NCBI GenBank assembly: GCA_039029315.1
Contig: JBCCGK010000005.1
Coordinates: 124,001 to 188,000, forward strand
DNA: 64,000 nucleotides
Direction: 5' to 3'
Source: JBCCCJ01 sp039029315
GTDB lineage: Bacteria; Bacteroidota; Bacteroidia; J057
Both the position numbers and the translations under genes were made by a program. Below the pieces are notes generated by a model. That model ran no database searches and was not told where the DNA came from. It worked only from the letters and a program-made list of their open reading frames with translations. Every line of letters starts with the position of its first letter. Positions within the stretch are counted from its first letter, which is position 1. This document shows positions 50,687 to 58,856 of this stretch, in pieces.

Positions 50687-52009
50687 CAGTAGTGTCCGGT
50701 TAAAAATAAAAAGTTCTTTGAGAGATATTCACTATCAATGACTTAGGCTTGATTTTGGATTTTTCTATTTGAAATGGCCTCAAAAAAGGAGAGATGTGGT
50801 CCTCAGGACTCAACTTTTTCCTCATGAATCAAGGCAAGTATGTGTTTTCTCAGTTGATGGGGCATGTGCCCAAGTATGAATTCAAAAAATGTGTTCAACG
50901 CTATAGCGGGGATCATTATGTCAAGAGTTTCAGTTGTTGGAGCCAATTTCTGTGCATGGTATTTGGTCAACTGACTCACCGAGAGAGTCTTCGCGATATC
51001 ATTACTTGTCTTCAGGCTCAGGGAAAGAAGCTATTCAATCTTGGTTTCAGAGGCCCAATCGCACGTTCGACTCTTTCGGATGCCAACCAAAGTCGTGATT
51101 GGCGCATCTATGCTGATCTTGCCCAAGTCCTGATTGCTCAGGCCAGAAATCTGTGCAAAACAGATTCTTCTTTTGAGCCGGAGATCAAAGAAAGCGTCTA
51201 TGCGCTCGATGCCACCACCATTGATTTATGCCTCAGCGTATTCAAATGGGCCCGGTTCCGCAAGAAAAAGGGGGCTATCAAATTGCACACAATGATGGAT
51301 CTTCGCGGAGATATCCCAGTCCTGATTCACATCTCTGATGGCCTGGTGCATGATGTCAACCTGCTCAAAACCCTTGAATTTGAAGCTGGAGCCATCTATC
51401 TGATGGACAGAGGCTACCTCAACTTTGAACAACTTTACCGCATCCACAGATCAGGCGCATTCTTTGTCATTCGGGCTAAGTCCAACTTGAAATTTCGAAG
51501 ACAATACTCCCAGCCCAAAGACACCGAAAGCAATATCGTTTGTGATCAGATTGGTCGGTTGACTGGATTTTACTCTCAAAAGGCTTATCCAATACAGCTC
51601 AGACGAGTCAAAGTAAAAGATCCCAAAACAGACAAGGCAATCGTGATTTTGACAAACAATCGAGAACTCAGCGCAACGATTATCGCAGACCTATACAAAT
51701 ACAGATGGAAAATTGAGCTCTTTTTCAAATGGATCAAGCAAAACCTGAGAATCAAAGTCTTTTGGGGAGAATCCCCAAATGCAGTCAAAACTCAGGTCTG
51801 GATTGCCGTTGCAACCTATCTGCTGGTGGTGATTATCAAAGAACGATTGAAAATAGACAGACCGATCTACGAAATATTACAAATTTTATCCGTCTCTACT
51901 TTTGACAAAACCCCTCTAAATGAGCTACTTATGATTACCAACTTACAGTTCCCAGTTACAGATAATGCTAACCAATTGAATATCTTTGACTTATAACCGG
52001 ACACTACTG
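50687..52009 (+). mobile_element. complete IS4-family insertion sequence, 1323 bp
   Basis: The element begins CAGTAGTGTCCGGTTA and ends with the exact inverted repeat TAACCGGACACTACTG (16-bp perfect terminal inverted repeats). It is flanked by the direct repeat AATCCTAAT on both sides (9 bp, within the range usual for IS4). It carries one transposase gene whose TAA stop codon is inside the right terminal repeat. Nothing is truncated, so it is probably active. It sits in the upstream region of the FG-GAP gene and downstream of mfd. Confidence 0.95.
50824..51996 (+). CDS. IS4 family transposase (DUF4372 type)
   Basis: A 390-residue transposase from the ATG at 50824 (MNQGKYVFSQLMGHVPKYEF), the normal start of IS4 transposases with a DUF4372 N-terminal domain; the longer start at 50794 adds ten residues. 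The N-terminal domain includes SFSCWSQFLCMVFGQLTHRE. The DDE catalytic core is seen as ALDATTIDLCLSVF (first Asp), YLMDRGYLNFEQLY (second Asp) and YKYRWKIELFFKWIKQNL (Glu in the YREK-like motif). The frame is intact. It catalyses cut-and-paste movement of its own element. Confidence 0.95.
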   Translation: MNQGKYVFSQLMGHVPKYEFKKCVQRYSGDHYVKSFSCWSQFLCMVFGQLTHRESLRDIITCLQAQGKKLFNLGFRGPIARSTLSDANQSRDWRIYADLAQVLIAQARNLCKTDSSFEPEIKESVYALDATTIDLCLSVFKWARFRKKKGAIKLHTMMDLRGDIPVLIHISDGLVHDVNLLKTLEFEAGAIYLMDRGYLNFEQLYRIHRSGAFFVIRAKSNLKFRRQYSQPKDTESNIVCDQIGRLTGFYSQKAYPIQLRRVKVKDPKTDKAIVILTNNRELSATIIADLYKYRWKIELFFKWIKQNLRIKVFWGESPNAVKTQVWIAVATYLLVVIIKERLKIDRPIYEILQILSVSTFDKTPLNELLMITNLQFPVTDNANQLNIFDL

Positions 52010-52018
52010 AATCCTAAT
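52010..52018. repeat. 9-bp target-site duplication (right copy)
   Basis: AATCCTAAT directly follows the right terminal repeat and equals the copy at 50678-50686. Confidence 0.93.
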
Positions 52019-52348
52019 GTATAGTTAGGCGTGTGGGTAAACAGGATAATTGAGGTTTTGTTGAATAGTTTACTGTCGATTTAGTGAGTAGATATAAGTA
52101 GCCTGAATCCCACGTATTACTTTCTGTTCTAAAGGACGACTTGCTCAATCAAGCTGCTGCTAATGGGGAAGAATATTGACAAAAATTTAGAGAAATAAGG
52201 AGGGCATCCCTGAATCTGGTTTGAAACAAGGGAAGAGGTAAAGTTCTGCTTTCTGTGTATACAAAAAGCAGCAAGGGACATGCGGATTCATTACCGGCCT
52301 GTTTGGCCTCCAGTCCTTCTTAACCTGTGGTGGATAGGGGAGGAAGAA
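52019..52348. other. intergenic region between IS and mfd
   Basis: About 330 bp with no credible gene. It lies downstream of mfd. I see no perfect terminator stem. Before the IS insertion this stretch was continuous with the FG-GAP upstream region. Confidence 0.45.
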
Positions 52349-55300
52349 TTAAGATTGAGAATCTGTGAGCAGAGAGGAAGATTCTTCTGGCCGATGAACG
52401 AAATTGTGGAGCTCTCGAACCAGTTCCAATACACGCTTGATATGGGTTACATTCTGGTAGATCAGAGATAGGTATTTGGGGCTTTCCTTGATTTTGACTC
52501 TGGCAGAGAAGGTTTGTACATATTCGATGACCTTGCCAAAGGCTTCAGAAGAATAGAAGGCTGATTCGTGATTCGCGACAAAATAGAGTCTAAGCGTATC
52601 CATTTTGAGCGCAATCCGTTCAATTCCGACTCTTTTGGCGGTCTCTCTGATTCTTGTTGCATCAAAGAGGGCCAGGACCGGGGCAGGCATCGGTCCAAAT
52701 CTGTCGATCATCTCTCGTTGGATATCCAGCAATTCACTTTCTTTTTCTACTCCTGCAATTCTTCGATAAAATTTCAAACGTTCTGGAATACTGGGAACAT
52801 AGAGTTCTGGTAATCGAATATCCAGATCCAGATCTATTTTGACATCATCGACGATGATTTGCTTTCTGTCTTTGAGTTCTTCTGCAAATAAGTCAGCAAA
52901 ATGTTCCTCTTTGAGTTCTTTGACTGCTTCATCGAGAATTCGGTGATACATATCATAGCCGATTTCTGATACAAATCCACTTTGTTCTCCTCCAAGCAGA
53001 TCTCCGGCACCTCGTATATCCAGATCGCGCAAGGCAATATGAAAGCCACTCCCCAGATCAGAAAACTCTTCCATGGCCTTGAGTCGTTTGCGTGCATCCT
53101 GGGTCAGGGAAATCGTGGGAGGGGCGAGAAGATAGCAGAAGGCTTTGCGATTTGAGCGACCTACCCGGCCTCTCATTTGGTGCAAATCTGCCAAGCCATA
53201 TTTGTTGGCTTCATTGATGAGGATGGTATTGGCATTGGGAATGTCCAGGCCAGATTCTACGATGGTAGTAGCTACCAACACATCATAGCCTCCTTCGATG
53301 AAGTTGATCATGACCTTCTCCAGTTGAGGGCCAGTGAGCTTTCCGTGGCCAATGCCGACACGTGCATCCGGAACCAGTTTTTTGACCATGGAGCCAATTT
53401 CCTCAATATCCTTGACACGCGGATGAATCAAAAATACCTGTCCACCTCTTTTCAACTCATACACGATGGCATCCCGGATGGTGGTTTGTGCAAATGAGGT
53501 TACGACTGTTTCGATGGGTTGACGATTCGGAGGAGGGGTGGTGATCACAGAGAGATCCCGAATCCCGGCCAAGGAAAATTGAAGCGTCCGGGGAATGGGC
53601 GTGGCTGTGAGTGTCAAGGTATCCACTGTCGTTTTGAGAACTTTCAATTTGTCCTTGACATTGACCCCAAATCGTTGTTCCTCATCAATAATCAGCAAGC
53701 CCAAATCCTTGAATTTTACATCTTTGGAAACCAGACGATGCGTCCCGATCAAAATATCTACCTGCCCTTTCTGAAGTTTGTCCAGGGTTTCCCTCACTCG
53801 TCCCGCAGACTTGAATCGATTGATATAATCGACAGTGACAGGCATATCCTTTAATCGCTTTTGGAAGGTCTTGTAGTGTTGTAGTGCCAAAATAGTGGTC
53901 GGAACCAATACGGCTACTTGCTTACCATCTACAGCAGCTTTGAAAGCAGCTCTGATAGCAATTTCGGTCTTTCCGAAGCCCACATCCCCACAAACCAGTC
54001 GATCCATGGGGTGTGGTTTTTCCATGTCTCGCTTGACTTCCTCAGTAGTCTTGACCTGATCTGGCGTATCCTCATACATAAATGAGGCTTCTAACTCCTG
54101 TTGTAAATACGTATCTGGTTCAAAAGGGAATCCCGGTGAAGCTTTCCTTTTGGCGTAAAGAGAAACGAGATTGAAGGCCAGTTCCTTGATGCGTTTTTTG
54201 GCTTTGGCTTTTTTATTTGACCAGGCAGGAGATCCCAATTTGCTCAATTTGGGGATTGTACCATCTCTGCCAGTATATTTCGATACTTTGTGGAGTGCAT
54301 TGACATTCACAAAGATGGCATCCCCGTTTTTGTACATAATCTTGGCCGCCTCCTGTGTATGTTGCCCAACCTGAAGGGTATGCAATCCTGCAAACTTTCC
54401 AATCCCATGATGGATATGAACCACATAATCTCCGGGATTCAACTCTCGCAGTTCTTTTAAGGTAATTGCCTGGGACCTTTTGGTATTGGCTCTGGCCTTG
54501 TATCTGTGATATCGATCAAATATCTGATGGTCTGTATAGCAGGCAAGCTTCAGTTGAGAATCTTTAAATCCTGCATGTAGATCTCCAATGATTCCCGAGA
54601 ACTTAACATCTGGATCTACCTCCTCAAAAATTTCTGATAAGCGCAACAATTGTTTGTCATTGTTGCTCAACACAATATTCTGAATTCCCTCCTGAAGATT
54701 TTTCTTAAAATGATCTGCAAGCAACTGAAATTCTTTTTGGAAGGAGGGTTGTGCCTGTCCTGCCCATTCAAAGACCTGACTTTTGCTCCCAAAATATGGA
54801 TTGGCAGTCAATTCCAATACCGAGAATCGCGCTAGTTGTTCCAAAAAAGCCTGAGGTGACATATACACCTCATGAGGCTGACTGCTTGTGGCACCCCCAC
54901 CACTTTGCTTTTTCAAAGCAGCAAAGGCCTGATCTGCCTTTTGGAACATCCGGTCGAGGTCTGCTTCTACAAATTCCACACTTTGGGTAACGATCAGAGA
55001 GGTCGGGGAGATGTATTCCAAAAAGGAGACCTTCTCTTCCTGCAACAACTGCCGCTGAATATTGGGAATCAGTGATACGCGTTTGACAGAGTCTATGGAA
55101 GTCTGATCTACCGGATCAAAAGTCCGTATGGATTCGATTTCTTCTTCATCAAATTCTATTCTGTAAGGCAAATCATGGGCAAAGGAAAAAACATCCAAAA
55201 TTCCGCCTCGTACTGCAAATTGACCTGGCTCATAGACATACTCCTCCCGATCAAATCCATATTCATCCAGAAGATCTATCACGATCTCCATACCAGGGTC

Positions 55301-55753
55301 CTCTCCGATCTTGATTTCCAGAGTGCTTTTGATCAGAGATTGCTTGTTGACCACTTTTTCGTTCAGCGCCTCGGCAAAGGTTACGATAACCTGTCTTCCG
55401 GTTTTGGTATGATTGAGTTCATTGAGTACCTCGGCTCGTTGTAGGACGTTGGCATTGTCAATCTCTTCTACCTGATAGGGTCGCTTATAGGATGCTGGAT
55501 AGAAGAAGATTTCTTTTTGTGGCATCAGAGCCTTCAAATCATGGTGGAAATACAGGGCTTCCTCCTTATCATTAAGAAGGATCACCAGATTTCGTTGGGT
55601 CAGTCGATACAAAGCGGTCAGGACAAAGGCAGATTGACTTCCTACCAACCCCTTGATAGAAAACTTTTCTTGCTTTGCCTGTTTGAGCATGGCAGCAAAC
55701 TCAACAAGGGATGCTTGAGATTGGTATTGTTGAAGAAGATCCTGAAGTTTCAA
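52349..55753 (-). CDS. mfd: transcription-repair coupling factor Mfd
   Basis: An enzyme of about 1134 residues that removes stalled RNA polymerase and recruits UvrA to lesions. Motifs in order: UvrB-like region at the start, RNA-polymerase-interacting CarD-like domain (ELNPGDYVVHIHHGIGKFAG), Walker A (GDVGFGKTEIAIRAAF), Walker B (LLIIDEEQRFG), helicase motif TLTATPIPRTL and motif VI (QMRGRVGRSNRKAFCYL), and a C-terminal TRCF domain. The frame is open to an ATG at 55933, but a promoter lies at 55782-55811, so I place the start at the TTG at 55753, just before the family-like LKLQDLLQQYQSQ. The extra 60 residues are not Mfd-like. It is divergent from the CxxCH protein gene. Confidence 0.95.
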   Translation of the reverse strand: MKLQDLLQQYQSQASLVEFAAMLKQAKQEKFSIKGLVGSQSAFVLTALYRLTQRNLVILLNDKEEALYFHHDLKALMPQKEIFFYPASYKRPYQVEEIDNANVLQRAEVLNELNHTKTGRQVIVTFAEALNEKVVNKQSLIKSTLEIKIGEDPGMEIVIDLLDEYGFDREEYVYEPGQFAVRGGILDVFSFAHDLPYRIEFDEEEIESIRTFDPVDQTSIDSVKRVSLIPNIQRQLLQEEKVSFLEYISPTSLIVTQSVEFVEADLDRMFQKADQAFAALKKQSGGGATSSQPHEVYMSPQAFLEQLARFSVLELTANPYFGSKSQVFEWAGQAQPSFQKEFQLLADHFKKNLQEGIQNIVLSNNDKQLLRLSEIFEEVDPDVKFSGIIGDLHAGFKDSQLKLACYTDHQIFDRYHRYKARANTKRSQAITLKELRELNPGDYVVHIHHGIGKFAGLHTLQVGQHTQEAAKIMYKNGDAIFVNVNALHKVSKYTGRDGTIPKLSKLGSPAWSNKKAKAKKRIKELAFNLVSLYAKRKASPGFPFEPDTYLQQELEASFMYEDTPDQVKTTEEVKRDMEKPHPMDRLVCGDVGFGKTEIAIRAAFKAAVDGKQVAVLVPTTILALQHYKTFQKRLKDMPVTVDYINRFKSAGRVRETLDKLQKGQVDILIGTHRLVSKDVKFKDLGLLIIDEEQRFGVNVKDKLKVLKTTVDTLTLTATPIPRTLQFSLAGIRDLSVITTPPPNRQPIETVVTSFAQTTIRDAIVYELKRGGQVFLIHPRVKDIEEIGSMVKKLVPDARVGIGHGKLTGPQLEKVMINFIEGGYDVLVATTIVESGLDIPNANTILINEANKYGLADLHQMRGRVGRSNRKAFCYLLAPPTISLTQDARKRLKAMEEFSDLGSGFHIALRDLDIRGAGDLLGGEQSGFVSEIGYDMYHRILDEAVKELKEEHFADLFAEELKDRKQIIVDDVKIDLDLDIRLPELYVPSIPERLKFYRRIAGVEKESELLDIQREMIDRFGPMPAPVLALFDATRIRETAKRVGIERIALKMDTLRLYFVANHESAFYSSEAFGKVIEYVQTFSARVKIKESPKYLSLIYQNVTHIKRVLELVRELHNFVHRPEESSSLLTDSQS

Positions 55754-55781
55754 TTGGATTGACCGTTTTTGATTGGGAATA

Positions 55782-55812
55782 CAAAGATACTGAGTTAAGA
55801 GGATATGCCAAG
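55782..55812 (-). promoter_or_regulatory. promoter of mfd
   Basis: CTTG (55812-55809) then 19 bp then TATCTTTG (55789-55782) on the minus strand: the -7 box is exact and the -33 box keeps the TTG core at the consensus spacing. Transcription should start near 55776, which would leave out an ATG at 55933 and supports translation from 55753. Confidence 0.6.
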
Positions 55813-56136
55813 AGTCTTCCTGAGAATTCTTCGCAATAGAGGAGTAAGAATGTATAGAGGAATGCCTTCCCCATTGATTCTCTTCACAGAAAGCTAAAGC
55901 ATTGTCAGTCTTTGAACCGCGTTTCAATGGCAAATTCCTTTAGAAAACATCGTCTTGGAGAGCTGAACAGCATCATATTTACTCGATATCACGATTCGTC
56001 GGGACTTCTCCCTGAAATGGCATGTCAAAGCCCGAAATTCCACATGTTTCCTAACAAGTTTCCTGTTCCACTCATGGTCTTAAACCTTGAAATTCCCGTT
56101 TCGGAGGGAAAAGTTAGGATAGATGCGGATCTCCTA

Positions 56137-56144
56137 TAGCTTTG
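56137..56144 (+). promoter_or_regulatory. -7 promoter box of the CxxCH protein gene
   Basis: TAGCTTTG is an exact TAnnTTTG with a weak -33 (TTAG) 19 bp before it. It overlaps a TTG that would otherwise be the first start codon, so translation most likely begins at the ATG at 56199. Confidence 0.5.
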
Positions 56145-56198
56145 CACTCCATCACACACATTCCATTCCTCAACACTGATATCATAACGTGCAAACTA

Positions 56199-58556
56199 AT
56201 GAAAAGAAGAAACTACCTTATTCTTACCATCATGCTGGGAATTCTGACGACTGGTGCGGTCATGAAGATCAACCTGGCACCCACCAAGAGGTCTTCAGCG
56301 CCGGGAGAACAAACTTGTGGAGGATGTCATGCAGGGAATATCAATACTGGTTCAGGGACTGTCAATCTGACTATGCCAACAGAATATCTGCCTGGAACGA
56401 GCTATACCTTTACCTATGATCTTTCAGATGCAGGATTTACCAATCCCAGATATGGGTTTACCACCACTTCCCTGGATGCAGGAGGGAATCAGGCAGGAAG
56501 TTTTACCCTGTTGAATACCACAACGACTTCCCTTCAAACTGATCTGGTCAGTGGACAGATGCGTCAATACATGGGACACAGGGTTGCCAATGCAACAAAT
56601 ACATGGGATTATCAATGGACGGCACCCAGTTCGCCCCAAGGCAATATCTCCTTCTATGTAGTAGGAGTATATGCCAATCGAAACAATGGCATATCTGGAG
56701 ACCGTGTGTATATAGATACCTTCAGCTTGCCACTTGCTGCGAGTTATCCCCAACCTTCCTTCTCCCCATCTCTTTCCTCCTCCTGTCTGGGAGATTCGAT
56801 TGTTTTTTCAAATACAACTACTGGCACCATCACCACCTATGCCTGGGATTTCGGAAGTGGTGCCATCCCGGCGAGCTCGACTCAGGCGATTCCGCCAGCT
56901 GTGACCTATACCACTGCTGGGACCAAAACCATTGAACTGACCGTGACAGGTCCTGACGGAACGGAAAGCACCAGCCAGAATCTGGTTGTGAATGCGAATC
57001 CATCTGTGGGAATTCTTCTGAATCTTGTCAAGTTCTGTGAAGGATCTGGCGGAGTACAATTACAGGCTGATGCCTCAGGCGGCACCCCTTCTTATTCGTT
57101 TTCCTGGCAATGCTCCAATCCAACTATATGTGGGATCGTGGATGATCAAGTAGAAGATCCCCTTGTCAATCCGGCTATCCTCCCATTGCAGGATACTGTA
57201 AGCTATTCCGTAACCATGGTGGATGCCAATGGATGCCACGCAGGTACTGATTCGGTAGATGTAGTGATGGTTCCTGCCCCCCGAGTGGATGCAGGGTCTG
57301 ATATGACGCGCTGCCCGCTGGGGGAACCAGTCCAGCTTCAGGCGTCTGTCATTCCTGATTCCACTGTTCCAGGACCATTTACCTATCAATGGATGCCAAC
57401 CACAGGCTTGACTGATCCCTCGAGTTTGAGTCCAATGGCCATGCCAGATACAACGACCACCTATCGCTTGCAAGCCACTGATCAGAATGGATGCCGTAGT
57501 TCTGATTTAGATCCTCTTGGGCAGATAACGGTTTTTGTTGAGCCGCTCAGTATGGCTGATGCTGGTCAGGATATGATTGTCTGTGCTGGTCAGCCTGTTC
57601 AGCTGTTGGGTAGTGCGAGTGGTGGAACGATGGGAACAAGCTATTCTTTCTCATGGAGCGGCGACCTCAGTATCAGCGATTCGACTTCGGCTAGCCCTAC
57701 AGTTATGCCGCAGGGATCAACAACCTACTACCTGGAGGTGAGTGATGATTCCTCAGGCTGTGTAGGAACGACCGATTCTGTCGTGGTCCTGATCAGTGAG
57801 TTGCCTGTTGTCGATGCGGGAGAGGATATCAGCTTGTGTGAAGGAGATTCTATCGTGTTAACTGCTTCTGTTTCGGGAGCCGACCCTACTTATGATCTCC
57901 AGTGGACGGGACCTGGCTTTATCAGTGAGGGCACAATATTGACTCCTCAAATCACCTCAGATACTTCTGGCACCTTAAGCTTGACAGCTTCTAGTACTGC
58001 TGGCTGTGGGAGTAGCAGTGATGACTTAGAGCTTACAATAGAAGCTGCTCCTCTTCCTGTAATCAGTGGGGGAGATACATTGGTCAGTACTTCTGCCATG
58101 ATGTACCAGTGGTATTTCACTGATTCTCTGGGCGCAAATGCGGCAGCAATTCCGGGGGCCACCTCACAGGTTTTGCCTGTGAGGGATAGTTTACTCACAA
58201 GCATTACGAATACGGGTTTTATGGTCGTTGAGGTAATCTATGACAATGGATGTATCAAGCTGTCAGAACCATTCGAGGTGCCGATTCTGATAGGGATAGA
58301 GGAAGATTTTGGACAGGAAATATTGGTCTATCCGATTCCCTCACATGATCAACTCTTCATCCAACTCAGTCAGAACTTCGATCAGGATTATGCTCTCACT
58401 TTGCTGGACATGCAAGGAAAAATCGTCAGTCGTCAAGCCTTAAGCGCAAGACAAATACATACGTTTTTTGATCTGAGCCCTCTTCCTTCTGGTATGTACC
58501 TGCTCAAATTGTCTGTTGGGCATTCTACCTCTTATCGAAAGGTCATTCGAGAGTAA
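56199..58556 (+). CDS. secreted CxxCH-containing PKD/Ig-like protein with T9SS sorting domain
   Basis: A 785-residue protein from the ATG at 56199 (MKRRNYLILTIMLGILTTG, a signal peptide). Directly after it is a heme-binding motif, EQTCGGCHAG (Cys40-His44), then a Reeler-like domain (YTFTYDLSDAGFTNPRYGF; RVYIDTFSLP) like those of some cytochrome-b561 and bacterial anchor proteins. A PKD domain follows (TYAWDFGSG; ELTVTGPDG), then several Ig-like repeats with Cys pairs (DAGSDMTRCPLGEPV; DAGQDMIVCAGQPV; DAGEDISLCEGDSI). The last 70 residues are a type IX sorting domain (EILVYPIPSHDQLFI; LPSGMYLLKL). It is a surface protein that may carry one heme, requiring the ccm system encoded 35 kb away. Confidence 0.87.
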   Translation: MKRRNYLILTIMLGILTTGAVMKINLAPTKRSSAPGEQTCGGCHAGNINTGSGTVNLTMPTEYLPGTSYTFTYDLSDAGFTNPRYGFTTTSLDAGGNQAGSFTLLNTTTTSLQTDLVSGQMRQYMGHRVANATNTWDYQWTAPSSPQGNISFYVVGVYANRNNGISGDRVYIDTFSLPLAASYPQPSFSPSLSSSCLGDSIVFSNTTTGTITTYAWDFGSGAIPASSTQAIPPAVTYTTAGTKTIELTVTGPDGTESTSQNLVVNANPSVGILLNLVKFCEGSGGVQLQADASGGTPSYSFSWQCSNPTICGIVDDQVEDPLVNPAILPLQDTVSYSVTMVDANGCHAGTDSVDVVMVPAPRVDAGSDMTRCPLGEPVQLQASVIPDSTVPGPFTYQWMPTTGLTDPSSLSPMAMPDTTTTYRLQATDQNGCRSSDLDPLGQITVFVEPLSMADAGQDMIVCAGQPVQLLGSASGGTMGTSYSFSWSGDLSISDSTSASPTVMPQGSTTYYLEVSDDSSGCVGTTDSVVVLISELPVVDAGEDISLCEGDSIVLTASVSGADPTYDLQWTGPGFISEGTILTPQITSDTSGTLSLTASSTAGCGSSSDDLELTIEAAPLPVISGGDTLVSTSAMMYQWYFTDSLGANAAAIPGATSQVLPVRDSLLTSITNTGFMVVEVIYDNGCIKLSEPFEVPILIGIEEDFGQEILVYPIPSHDQLFIQLSQNFDQDYALTLLDMQGKIVSRQALSARQIHTFFDLSPLPSGMYLLKLSVGHSTSYRKVIRE

Positions 58557-58583
58557 ATAGTAGAAATTTCTGAACACAAATAT

Positions 58584-58616
58584 ACATGAGTGGTTCTGCA
58601 GTTGAACCACTCATGT
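58584..58616. terminator. hairpin after the CxxCH protein gene
   Basis: A perfect 13-bp stem (ACATGAGTGGTTC and GAACCACTCATGT), loop TGCAGTT, 28 bp after the stop codon. There is no T-tract, but the stability and location suggest a transcription or processing end. Confidence 0.6.
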
Positions 58617-58856
58617 TCATGATTGTGTTGGATAGTCAACATGAAATCTTCCCAACGAGTTGTGAACCTGATAGCAGGATTGGGAAGTTCGGAAGGGACA
58701 TCCTATTCTGGAACCCTGGACAACTGCCCGTAAAAAAGTAGCACAAAATCAGGAGAAAACTGGACTGATTGAGCGAATATGTGGATTTGCTGGGTGAATC
58801 ATAGGATTCATCGCGTAAAGGAGTATATTTGATTTCGGGCGATTCATCTATCATAT
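58617..58856. promoter_or_regulatory. upstream region of the sensor kinase gene with a -7 box
   Basis: The exact -7 box TATATTTG lies at 58824-58831, giving a leader of about 20 bases before the GTG start at 58857. The -33 position is poor. No gene is seen in the rest. Confidence 0.45.

Larger units (their letters stand above)
55754..56198. other. divergent regulatory region between mfd and the CxxCH protein gene
   Basis: This 445-bp gap contains a minus-strand promoter for mfd (55782-55812) and a plus-strand promoter box (56137-56144). No RNA gene or credible protein gene is seen; long overlapping open frames here appear to be chance. Confidence 0.45.

Noticed and set aside
50794..50823. 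Upstream start of the IS4 transposase
   Set aside because: The ten extra residues are not part of the family N-terminus; MNQGKYVF at 50824 fits.
52280..52471. Plus-strand frame overlapping the 3' end of mfd
   Set aside because: Largely antisense to mfd, no ribosome site, no recognisable protein.
55912..56139. Small plus-strand gene between mfd and the CxxCH protein gene
   Set aside because: No ribosome site and atypical composition; it overlaps the promoter region of both genes.
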